Of a DNA stretch of 34,005 nucleotides, positions 7,801 to 14,930 are shown in pieces (within the stretch, counting starts at the first letter, position 1; every line of letters begins with the position of its first letter). Source of the DNA: Flavobacteriales bacterium. GTDB lineage: Bacteria > Bacteroidota > Bacteroidia > Flavobacteriales_D > JABDKJ01. The stretch spans positions 1 through 34,005 of the forward strand of contig JABDLZ010000293.1 in the NCBI GenBank assembly GCA_013001705.1, written 5' to 3'. The notes below the pieces were generated by a model. It saw only the letters and a program-made list of their open reading frames with translations, did not search any database and was not told where the DNA came from. A program made the position numbers and the translations under genes.

Positions 7801-8836
7801 ACAGAAAATAGGATTTGCCGTACTCGGCTGTGGTCACATCGGTAAGCGACACGCACAGATGATCCTGAATCATCCTGAGGCTGAACTCATTGCCTTGTCC
7901 GATGTCGCTTCTCCAGATGGACTGGACATCGACCATTTGAATGTCCCGTTCTATTCCTCCTTTGAAGAGATGCTTGCGAAGGAGGAGAACATCGAAGTCG
8001 TATGTATCTGTACTCCTAATGGCCTTCATTCCGATCAGGCCATCCTGGCATTGGAAGCTGAGAAGCACGTGGTCTGTGAGAAACCCATGGGATTGACCAA
8101 GAGCCGATGTGAAGAGGTCATCTACAAATCCTTACAACGCAATAAACGCGTGTTCTGTGTGATGCAGAATAGGTATAGCCCGCCTTCCGTTTGGCTCAAG
8201 GAGATGATGGAGAGCGGTCGCTTGGGGGACATCTATATGGTACAGGTGGATTGTTACTGGAACCGGGATGCACGCTATTACAAAGCGGGTGGATGGAAAG
8301 GGACTCCCGATCTGGACGGTGGAACCCTATTCACCCAATTCTCGCATTTCATCGATCTCATGTATTGGGTCTTTGGAGATATCGAGCATATACAAGGGAA
8401 GTTCAGGGACTTCAACCATGAGGAGCTGACCGCATTTGAAGACTCCGGATTCGTCAGTTTCGATTTTGTGAATGGCGGTATGGGAGCCATCAATTACAGC
8501 ACGGCCGTCTATGATAAGAACTTCGAAAGCAGCATGACCATCATCGCTGAGAACGGTACCGTCAAGGTAGGTGGACAGTATATGAACGAAGTCATCTATT
8601 GCCATGTCAAAGACTATGAGATGCCTGAACTTCCCGAGGGCGCACCTCCAAATGATTATGGAGCGTACAAAGGCAGTGCCGCCAACCACCATTTCATCAT
8701 CGAGAATGTGGTAGAGACATTGAAAGAACGGGGTACTGCCACGACCAACGCATTGGAGGGACTCAAAGTGGTGGAGATCATCCAGCGCATCTATGAAGTA
8801 AGGGACGAACAAGAAAAAAGTAGCAAGAAGAAATGA
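7793..8836 (+). CDS. wbpB: WbpB-like UDP-GlcNAc-uronate 3-dehydrogenase (Gfo/Idh/MocA family)
   Basis: A 347-aa NAD-dependent oxidoreductase predicted to oxidise C3 of UDP-GlcNAcA, working in tandem with the WbpE aminotransferase. The N-terminal Rossmann motif is GCGHIGKRH (about 13-21), CEKPMGL is the conserved Gfo/Idh lysine motif, and QNRYSPP, YWNRDARYY and GGWKGTPDLDGG are features of the WbpB/WlbA subgroup. The C-terminus ends in a lysine-rich tail (EEKSSKKK-like). It overlaps wbpD by eight bases and the following dehydrogenase by four bases. Confidence 0.9.
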   Translation: MAEQKIGFAVLGCGHIGKRHAQMILNHPEAELIALSDVASPDGLDIDHLNVPFYSSFEEMLAKEENIEVVCICTPNGLHSDQAILALEAEKHVVCEKPMGLTKSRCEEVIYKSLQRNKRVFCVMQNRYSPPSVWLKEMMESGRLGDIYMVQVDCYWNRDARYYKAGGWKGTPDLDGGTLFTQFSHFIDLMYWVFGDIEHIQGKFRDFNHEELTAFEDSGFVSFDFVNGGMGAINYSTAVYDKNFESSMTIIAENGTVKVGGQYMNEVIYCHVKDYEMPELPEGAPPNDYGAYKGSAANHHFIIENVVETLKERGTATTNALEGLKVVEIIQRIYEVRDEQEKSSKKK

Positions 8837-10125
8837 TCTACGAAGAGCTGAAGAATAAGGAAGCAAAACTGGCCCTCATCGGATTGGGCTATGTCGGATT
8901 GCCGATCGCTCTGGAATTTGCACGTGACTTCTCGGTGATCGGATTCGATATCAATGCCCAGCGCGTGGACCTGATGCGACAGGGAATAGACCCGAGCAAT
9001 GAATTACCGGCTGAAGCATTCGATGGATGTGATATCCACTTCACAGCCGACCCGGAAGAGTTGAAGGAAGCCAAATTCTTCATCGTGGCCGTACCTACAC
9101 CCATCGATGAGTCCAAGATGCCCGATCTAGGCCCTGTACTCTCGGCCTCGAGAGCTGTGGGTAAAGCATTGAAGAAAGGGGACTACGTGGTCTATGAGTC
9201 CACCGTATATCCCGGATGTACCGAGGAGGATTGTATCCCGGTGCTCGAAGAAGAATCCGGTTTGGTGTGGAAGCAGGACTTCATGGTGGGCTATAGCCCG
9301 GAGCGTATCAACCCTGGGGACAAGGAGCACACCATACGCACCATCCTCAAGATCGTATCCGGATGCTGTGAAGAATCATTGGATCAGATCGCCAAGGTCT
9401 ACGAGACCGTAGTAGATGCCGGTATCCACAAAGCCCCCACCATCAAAGTGGCAGAGGCTGCCAAGATCATCGAGAACACGCAACGGGATGTCAACATCGC
9501 CCTCATCAATGAACTCTCGATCATCTTCGGGCGCATGGGTGTCAATACCTATGACGTGCTGGAGGCGGCCGGTACCAAGTGGAATTTCTTGAATTTCAGG
9601 CCCGGGCTTGTAGGAGGTCACTGTATAGGTGTCGATCCCTATTACCTGACCCACAAGGCCAAGCAGTTGGGCTATCACGCCAAGATCATCAACTCTGGAC
9701 GTTATGTGAACGATACTATGGGATTCTATGTCGGTAAGCAGACCGTCAAGATGATCATCAAGAACGGTATCGATGTCATGAATGCCAAAGTGCTTATCAT
9801 GGGAGCCACTTTCAAGGAGAATGTCTCGGACATACGCAATAGCAAGATCGTGGATGTGGTCAAGGAATTCGAATCCTTTGGTGTACAGGTGGATGTCATC
9901 GATCCGCATGCTGACAATGATGAACTCATGCAGGAATATGGATTCGGTCTGGTGACAGAACCCAGCTCCGATTACGCAGCAGTCATTGTAGCCGTCAATC
10001 ATGATGAATACCAGAATCTACAGGAGAATTATTTCAAGAACCTGATGCACCCGGATGGCATTTTCGTGGATCTGAAAGGCATCTACAAAGACCGTATCAA
10101 GGACTTCGATTACTGGAGTTTATAA
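8833..10125 (+). CDS. UDP-N-acetylhexosamine 6-dehydrogenase
   Basis: A 430-aa nucleotide-sugar dehydrogenase that oxidises C6 of UDP-GlcNAc or UDP-GalNAc to the uronate. GLGYVGLP (17-24) binds NAD, VPTPID and YESTVYPGCTE are conserved, GYSPERINPGDKEHT marks the HexNAc branch, and the catalytic Cys264 lies in VGGHCIGVDPYYLTHKA. GHCIGVDP and FRPGLVGGH resemble the TviB/WbpO branch more than the GHCIPVDP of classical WbpA. Gene context (wbpB, wbpD, wbpE) nevertheless indicates that it supplies UDP-GlcNAcA as the first step of the diacetamido-uronate pathway. It is only about one third similar by eye to the Ugd at 4929, so the two are not recent duplicates. Confidence 0.88.
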   Translation: MIYEELKNKEAKLALIGLGYVGLPIALEFARDFSVIGFDINAQRVDLMRQGIDPSNELPAEAFDGCDIHFTADPEELKEAKFFIVAVPTPIDESKMPDLGPVLSASRAVGKALKKGDYVVYESTVYPGCTEEDCIPVLEEESGLVWKQDFMVGYSPERINPGDKEHTIRTILKIVSGCCEESLDQIAKVYETVVDAGIHKAPTIKVAEAAKIIENTQRDVNIALINELSIIFGRMGVNTYDVLEAAGTKWNFLNFRPGLVGGHCIGVDPYYLTHKAKQLGYHAKIINSGRYVNDTMGFYVGKQTVKMIIKNGIDVMNAKVLIMGATFKENVSDIRNSKIVDVVKEFESFGVQVDVIDPHADNDELMQEYGFGLVTEPSSDYAAVIVAVNHDEYQNLQENYFKNLMHPDGIFVDLKGIYKDRIKDFDYWSL

Positions 10126-10133
10126 GCAAGCGC

Positions 10134-11186
10134 ATGAAAAAAGTACTCATCACCGGAGGAGCAGGATTCATTGGAAGTCATGTGGTACGCCTTTTCGTAA
10201 CGCGCTATCCCGAGGTGCATGTCCTCAACCTGGACAAGCTTACCTACGCAGGGAATCTGGAGAACCTGAAGGACATTGAAGATGCTTCCAATTACAGGTT
10301 CATCAAAGGGGATATCACGGACAAGGATTTCCTGAATGAACTCTTCAGTCAACATGACATCCAAGGGGTGATCCATCTAGCGGCCGAGTCCCATGTGGAC
10401 CGTAGCATCTCTGGCCCTGATGAATTCGTTCTGACCAATGTGATCGGCACGGTCAACCTGATGAATGCAGCCCGAAAGGCCTGGGGGGATGACATGGATT
10501 CGCGCAGATTCTACCACATCTCTACAGACGAGGTCTATGGATCATTGGGTGATACCGGACTCTTTACCGAAGAGACTCCCTATGACCCACGTAGCCCATA
10601 CTCGGCCAGTAAGGCCTCCAGCGATCATTTCGTACGGGCCTTCTACCATACTTATGGACTACCGGTCGTGCTATCCAATTGCTCCAATAACTACGGCCCC
10701 TATCAATTCCCAGAGAAACTCATCCCATTGATGATCCACAATATCAAGCACAATAGACCCCTACCGGTCTATGGGGAGGGAATCAATGTGAGGGATTGGC
10801 TCTGGGTAGTGGATCACGCTCGGGCCATCGATGTCATCTACCACGAAGGAAAAGTAGGTGAGACCTACAACATCGGTGGGAACAATGAGTGGAAGAATAT
10901 CGACCTGGTCAAGAAACTCTGTGAGATCATGGACCGGAAACTCGGTCGCGAGATCGGCACCTCTGAGCAGTCGATCACCTTTGTCAAGGACCGTGCAGGG
11001 CACGACCTCCGCTACGCGATCGATGCCAATAAGATCAAGGAAGAACTGGCTTGGGAGCCGAGCATCAGCTTCGATGAAGGCTTCGAGCAAACAGTCGATT
11101 GGTATCTGGAGAACGAGGACTGGCTGGAGCATGTGACTTCTGGAGCCTATCAGAATTACTACAAGGAACAATACGCAGAACGTTGA
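10134..11186 (+). CDS. rfbB: dTDP-glucose 4,6-dehydratase
   Basis: A 350-aa extended SDR that converts dTDP-glucose to dTDP-4-keto-6-deoxyglucose. TGGAGFIGSH (7-16) binds NAD; LDKLTYAGNLENL, HLAAESHVDRSI, the Thr131-Asp132-Glu133 triad in STDEVYGSLG, and Tyr156/Lys160 in YSASKASSDH are all diagnostic of RmlB. NCSNNYGPYQFPEKLIP and the NVRDWL-VDHARA segment confirm it. It starts eight bases after the preceding gene, and its TGA overlaps the next ATG by one base. RmlA, RmlC and RmlD are not in the window, so the product may go to L-rhamnose or to a different deoxy or amino sugar made elsewhere. Confidence 0.95.
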   Translation: MKKVLITGGAGFIGSHVVRLFVTRYPEVHVLNLDKLTYAGNLENLKDIEDASNYRFIKGDITDKDFLNELFSQHDIQGVIHLAAESHVDRSISGPDEFVLTNVIGTVNLMNAARKAWGDDMDSRRFYHISTDEVYGSLGDTGLFTEETPYDPRSPYSASKASSDHFVRAFYHTYGLPVVLSNCSNNYGPYQFPEKLIPLMIHNIKHNRPLPVYGEGINVRDWLWVVDHARAIDVIYHEGKVGETYNIGGNNEWKNIDLVKKLCEIMDRKLGREIGTSEQSITFVKDRAGHDLRYAIDANKIKEELAWEPSISFDEGFEQTVDWYLENEDWLEHVTSGAYQNYYKEQYAER

Positions 11187-11941
11187 TGGGGATATTCGGC
11201 CGCCTATTCGGTAAACGCGAGAAGCTCATCGAGCCGGCTGACATCTCTTCATTGAAGGTGGACATCCATTCGCATCTCATCCCCGGCATAGATGATGGGG
11301 CGCAGGATATGGAAGAGAGCCTGGCCTTGCTGCGAAGATTCGAAGCATTGGGATTCCAGAAGGTCATCACTACCCCGCACATCATGGCGGACTATTACCG
11401 TAACACTCCGGATATCATACTAGGGGGCTTAGAGAAAGTACGTGCCGCCATCAAGAAGGAAGGCATGGAGATCCAGATCGAAGCTGCAGCCGAATATTAC
11501 CTGGATGACCGGTTCGAGCAATTGCTCGATGATGAGGATCTCTTGACCTTCGGTTCCAAGCGCTATCTGCTTTTCGAACTTCCATTTGTGGCCGAACCTT
11601 TGAACCTGAACAGTGCCATTTTCAACATGCAGCTCAAGGGCATCAAACCCGTTCTAGCCCATCCGGAACGCTACGGATTCTGGTCACGCGATCTGGAGAA
11701 ATACGAGGAACTTCACGATAAAGGAGTTATCCTACAGATCAATCTCAACTCTCTGGGTGGATACTACGGTCCAGAAGTGAAGAAAGTGGCCGATCATCTG
11801 GTCGAGCAAGAGCTCATCGGGCTGGTAGGCACGGACTGCCACCGGAGTGATCACTTGGACGCTCTAGAGCAGGTCACATTGCGTGTCCCCTCATTCCATC
11901 GTCTTCTAGAACAAGGAAAGCTCATCAATTCGACCCTTTGA
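11186..11941 (+). CDS. CpsB/YwqE-type tyrosine-protein phosphatase (PHP fold)
   Basis: A 251-aa metal-dependent PHP-fold phosphatase. In encapsulated bacteria this family dephosphorylates the bacterial tyrosine kinase that controls polysaccharide chain length. Metal ligands are visible: His28 and His30 in VDIHSHLIPGIDDGA, His65 in TPHIMADYY, His159 in AHPERY, and Asp217/His219 in GTDCHRSDHL. The frame is open back to 11099, but the ATG at 11186 overlaps the rfbB stop by one base and gives the normal family N-terminus. It is the last gene of the operon; the tyrosine kinase (Wzc-like) partner is not in the window. Confidence 0.9.
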   Translation: MGIFGRLFGKREKLIEPADISSLKVDIHSHLIPGIDDGAQDMEESLALLRRFEALGFQKVITTPHIMADYYRNTPDIILGGLEKVRAAIKKEGMEIQIEAAAEYYLDDRFEQLLDDEDLLTFGSKRYLLFELPFVAEPLNLNSAIFNMQLKGIKPVLAHPERYGFWSRDLEKYEELHDKGVILQINLNSLGGYYGPEVKKVADHLVEQELIGLVGTDCHRSDHLDALEQVTLRVPSFHRLLEQGKLINSTL

Positions 11942-11963
11942 TCTGGGATTCTTGACCGATCCT

Positions 11964-12845
11964 TCAGACTACGGCAGAGCGGGTGTTCAATTGGCGGTCT
12001 ACTTTCTTGAATAGACCTTGAAGTACTTTTCCGGGGCCGACTTCTATGATCTCTTCTGCACCTTCGGTCAGCATATTCTGCATGGTCTGGGTCCATCGCA
12101 CCGGAGCGGTGAGTTGAGCTATCAGGTTCTCCTTGATGGTCGAAGCATCTGTCACTGGAGCTGCGGTCACATTCTGATAGATTGGGCACATGGGTGATTG
12201 CAGATCGGTACGAGCAATGGCCTCGGCCAATTCTTCTCGGGCCGGCTCCATGAGAGGGGAATGGAAGGCTCCACCTACCGGAAGCATCAGTGCTCTGCGC
12301 GCTCCCGCTTCGGTCAATTTCTCACACGCACTCTGTACGGCAGGTACCGCACCTGAGATGACCAATTGGCCCGGACAATTATAGTTGGCTGCCACTACTA
12401 CCCCGTCCACTTCTTGACATACGTTCTCCACTACCTCATCATCCAATCCCAATATGGCTGCCATGGTGGATTCCACCGCTTCACATGCCTTCTGCATGGC
12501 CATGGCCCGCTTGGACACCAAAGTGAGACCATCGGTGAAGTTCATACTTCCAGCCGCTACCAACGCAGAGAATTCACCGAGTGAATGCCCTGCGACCATG
12601 TCCGGTCTGAAATCATCTCCCAAGGCCTTGGCCAAGATGACCGAGTGCAGGAAGATGGCCGGTTGGGTCACTTTGGTCTGCTTGAGTTCCTCATCCGTAC
12701 CGCTGAACATGATATCGGTGATCCGGAATCCCAATAGTTCGTTGGCCTGCTCGAATAATTCCTTCAGTTCACCTCCTTGCTCATAAAGGTCCTGTCCCAT
12801 TCCAATGAACTGGGACCCTTGCCCTGGAAATACGTATGCTTTCAT
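11964..12845 (-). CDS. fabD: Malonyl-CoA:ACP transacylase
   Basis: A 293-aa enzyme that loads malonyl groups from CoA onto acyl carrier protein for type II fatty acid synthesis. FPGQGSQFIGMG opens the protein, the nucleophile Ser88 sits in GHSLGE, Arg113 in the SKRAMAMQ segment positions the malonyl carboxylate, and His195 in GAFHSPLM completes the active site. VGPGKVLQGLFKK near the C-terminus is typical. It converges on the sugar operon with only 22 bases between stops and no visible terminator, and it has its own promoter at 12865-12872. Confidence 0.97.
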   Translation of the reverse strand: MKAYVFPGQGSQFIGMGQDLYEQGGELKELFEQANELLGFRITDIMFSGTDEELKQTKVTQPAIFLHSVILAKALGDDFRPDMVAGHSLGEFSALVAAGSMNFTDGLTLVSKRAMAMQKACEAVESTMAAILGLDDEVVENVCQEVDGVVVAANYNCPGQLVISGAVPAVQSACEKLTEAGARRALMLPVGGAFHSPLMEPAREELAEAIARTDLQSPMCPIYQNVTAAPVTDASTIKENLIAQLTAPVRWTQTMQNMLTEGAEEIIEVGPGKVLQGLFKKVDRQLNTRSAVV

Positions 12846-12864
12846 GTCGGTCTATTTTGAGGGG

Positions 12865-12872
12865 CAAATCTA
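12865..12872 (-). promoter_or_regulatory. fabD promoter -7 element
   Basis: TAGATTTG on the minus strand fits TAnnTTTG exactly. It lies 19 bases before the fabD ATG and just downstream of the terminator of the preceding transcript, so fabD is transcribed independently. Confidence 0.6.
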
Positions 12873-12883
12873 TTACAACTACT

Positions 12884-12910
12884 AAAGAAAAAGGCCTCGG
12901 ATGAGGCCTT
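12884..12910 (-). terminator. Rho-independent terminator after the Bax-inhibitor-1 gene
   Basis: An 8-bp GC-rich stem (12891-12898 with 12903-12910) has a four-base loop and is followed on the minus strand by TTTTTCTTT. It lies 23 bases past the stop of the gene at 12934, and separates that operon from fabD. Confidence 0.88.
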
Positions 12911-12933
12911 GTAGTTCTTTTCGTCACAAAAGG

Positions 12934-13668
12934 TCAGTCCCTTCCTCCGAAGAGTCGCAAGAGCATCAAGAAGAGATTGATGAAGTCCAGATAGAGACTC
13001 AAAGCCCCCATGATGGCCGCTTTACCCGCTATCTCTGTGCCGCCCGGAATGGAAAGACCGATACGCTTGAGTCGCTGAACATCATAGGCCGTAAGCCCGG
13101 TAAATACCAGTACTCCTATGATGCTGATGATGTAGTCCAATTGAGAACTGCCCAAGAACCAATTGACCACCATGGCCAAAATGATCCCGATAAGCCCCAT
13201 GAACAACAACCTGCCGAACTTGGTCAGATCGGTCTTGGTGGTATAACCCAGTACAGCCATGGTACCGAATGTCGCGGCCGTGATAAAGAAGGTCTGATAG
13301 ATGGTACTGGCCGCATAGGTATAGAAGATGTAGCTCATGCTGATACCCATGATCACCGAGAAACCGATGAAGAGCAGCATCAAACTCATATAGGATAAGC
13401 GTTGCAGAGCCGCACCCATGGCAATGACGATTCCTAAAGGTGCGAGCATGGCCACCCAGCCTAGGACAGAATGACCTCCTGTGGGGGTATAAAGCAGACT
13501 GAAGAGGGACTCCTGACTGGCAAAACCGTAGGCAGTGAATGCCGTGATCATCAATGCCCCGGTCATCCAACTGAACACATTGGTCATAAAGGCCTGCAGG
13601 TCGGTGCCCGTAGCTTCTGCAGACGTGATAATGGGTCCTTGATATCCTCTTTCTTCCAAATTATCCAT
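12934..13668 (-). CDS. Bax inhibitor-1 / YccA family membrane protein
   Basis: A 244-aa polytopic inner-membrane protein with about seven hydrophobic segments between residue 30 and 240. The family motifs GLTAYDVQRLK (with Asp196) and ALSLYLDFINLF (with Asp228) are present; this aspartate pair forms the pH-sensitive calcium-leak gate in the characterised Bacillus homologue. Bacterial members are also linked to membrane-protein quality control. The gene starts 20 bases after the cysteine desulfurase stop and is followed by a terminator, so the two probably form one transcript. Why they are coupled is not clear. Confidence 0.92.
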   Translation of the reverse strand: MDNLEERGYQGPIITSAEATGTDLQAFMTNVFSWMTGALMITAFTAYGFASQESLFSLLYTPTGGHSVLGWVAMLAPLGIVIAMGAALQRLSYMSLMLLFIGFSVIMGISMSYIFYTYAASTIYQTFFITAATFGTMAVLGYTTKTDLTKFGRLLFMGLIGIILAMVVNWFLGSSQLDYIISIIGVLVFTGLTAYDVQRLKRIGLSIPGGTEIAGKAAIMGALSLYLDFINLFLMLLRLFGGRD

Positions 13669-13688
13669 TGAAAATCTCGTTTTGCGGT

Positions 13689-14828
13689 TCAGACTGTAGC
13701 GGTCATCAATTGTGCCAATTTCTCGACACAGGACAGGATGTCAGCTTCGGTATTGTATCGGCTGAAACTGAATCGAATGGAGGGACCATCGTTCTTCTTC
13801 TCGATCTCTGCCAATACATGTGAACCCAGATTACTCCCTGAAGAACAGGCACTCCCTCCCGAGCATGCAATTCCCTCGATATCCAATCGGAATAGCATCA
13901 TGGAAGCGATATCACTATCGGGGAAGTTGACGTTGAGTACGGTATACAGACTGTCTTCCTCACCGCTCATGCCATTGAACTCCACTTCGGGGATGGCCTG
14001 CTTCAATTCGGATTTCATCAATTCTTTCAAGCCGCGGATGTGCTGCTCATGCTCCTGCATGTGATCATGGGCCATTTGCAGGGCCTTGGTCAATCCGATG
14101 ATGCCATAGACATTCTCGGTACCAGCCCTGCGATTGCGTTCTTGTCCGCCCCCATGGATGAGAGGAATGACTCCCAGACTCTTTCTGTGATAGAGGAAAC
14201 CGATCCCCTTAGGACCGTGGAATTTATGGGCCGACCCGGTAATGAAATCCACAGGCAACTCGGACAGGTCAAAGGGATAATGGGCCATGGTCTGCACCGT
14301 ATCGCTGTGGAAATAAGCTTCATGTGCCTTACACATTTCTCCAACGACCTTGAGGTCGAGCAGATTCCCGATCTCATTGTTACCATGCATCAGGGATACC
14401 AGAGCGCCTTCGTGGTGATGCAGTAGGTCTTCCAGATGATCCAGATCCACTCGTCCCCTCTCATCGGTCTTCACATAATGCACACGCGCCAGGTCGATCC
14501 TATCCACATGTTCTACGCAATGCACCACAGCATGATGCTCGATCTTGGTGGTAATGACATCCTTGACACCCAATTTCCTTACTGCGGTATAGATGGCCAG
14601 ATTATCGGCCTCGGTCCCGCCTGAGGTGAAGCATATCTCGGCCGGACTGCAATGGAGCATCTTGGCCACATCTCTCCGGCAGGTCTCTATGGCATCCTTG
14701 ACCTTACGTCCGAAGGCATGGGTAGAGGAGGGATTCCCATAGTGCTCGCGCATGAAGGGGATCATCTCATCCACCACTTCAGGGGCCATGGCCGTGGTGG
14801 CCGCATTATCCAGATAGATTCTTTCCAT
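13689..14828 (-). CDS. Cysteine desulfurase (IscS/NifS family)
   Basis: A 379-aa PLP enzyme that takes sulfur from cysteine for iron-sulfur clusters or tRNA thiolation. YLDNAATTAM and YGNPSSTHAFG are the N-terminal signatures, His98/His99 lie in the KIEHHAV stack over the PLP ring, Lys202 in GSAHKFHGPKG binds PLP, and the persulfide Cys328 lies in SGGSACSSGS. This active-site loop and the length match the IscS-like class I group. No IscU, SufB or MnmA gene is adjacent, so its sulfur acceptor cannot be assigned. A TACATTTG promoter element stands upstream. Confidence 0.95.
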   Translation of the reverse strand: MERIYLDNAATTAMAPEVVDEMIPFMREHYGNPSSTHAFGRKVKDAIETCRRDVAKMLHCSPAEICFTSGGTEADNLAIYTAVRKLGVKDVITTKIEHHAVVHCVEHVDRIDLARVHYVKTDERGRVDLDHLEDLLHHHEGALVSLMHGNNEIGNLLDLKVVGEMCKAHEAYFHSDTVQTMAHYPFDLSELPVDFITGSAHKFHGPKGIGFLYHRKSLGVIPLIHGGGQERNRRAGTENVYGIIGLTKALQMAHDHMQEHEQHIRGLKELMKSELKQAIPEVEFNGMSGEEDSLYTVLNVNFPDSDIASMMLFRLDIEGIACSGGSACSSGSNLGSHVLAEIEKKNDGPSIRFSFSRYNTEADILSCVEKLAQLMTATV

Positions 14829-14845
14829 GATTCAGGGTCAAAGGA

Positions 14846-14853
14846 CAAATGTA
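14846..14853 (-). promoter_or_regulatory. Promoter -7 element of the cysteine desulfurase operon
   Basis: TACATTTG on the minus strand fits TAnnTTTG exactly, 17 bases before the ATG at 14828. A TTG lies 26 bases upstream, a little beyond ideal spacing. Confidence 0.6.
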
Positions 14854-14899
14854 AATATCTAGCATCTCCACCTAAGTAACAACGGTCATTCATGATTCA

Positions 14900-14907
14900 T
14901 ACATTCG
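14900..14907 (+). promoter_or_regulatory. Candidate promoter of the fatty acid transporter gene
   Basis: TACATTCG differs by one base from TAnnTTTG. It lies downstream of the first in-frame ATG (14892) and 23 bases before the second (14931), so if real it makes 14931 the true start. Confidence 0.4.
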
Positions 14908-14930
14908 TCATCCTAGCATTCCATGCTTCC

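Noticed and set aside
9376-10002. 208-codon open frame on the minus strand
   Set aside because: It lies wholly inside the HexNAc dehydrogenase gene, on the opposite strand, with low-complexity His/Asp/Ile-rich translation and no domain. It is a codon-usage shadow.
11942-11963. Possible terminator between the sugar operon and fabD
   Set aside because: The 22 bases between the converging stops contain no stem-loop or T run.
12901-13398. 165-codon open frame on the plus strand
   Set aside because: It is antisense to the Bax-inhibitor-1 gene, is extremely rich in Gln, His and Asp, and starts inside a terminator hairpin.
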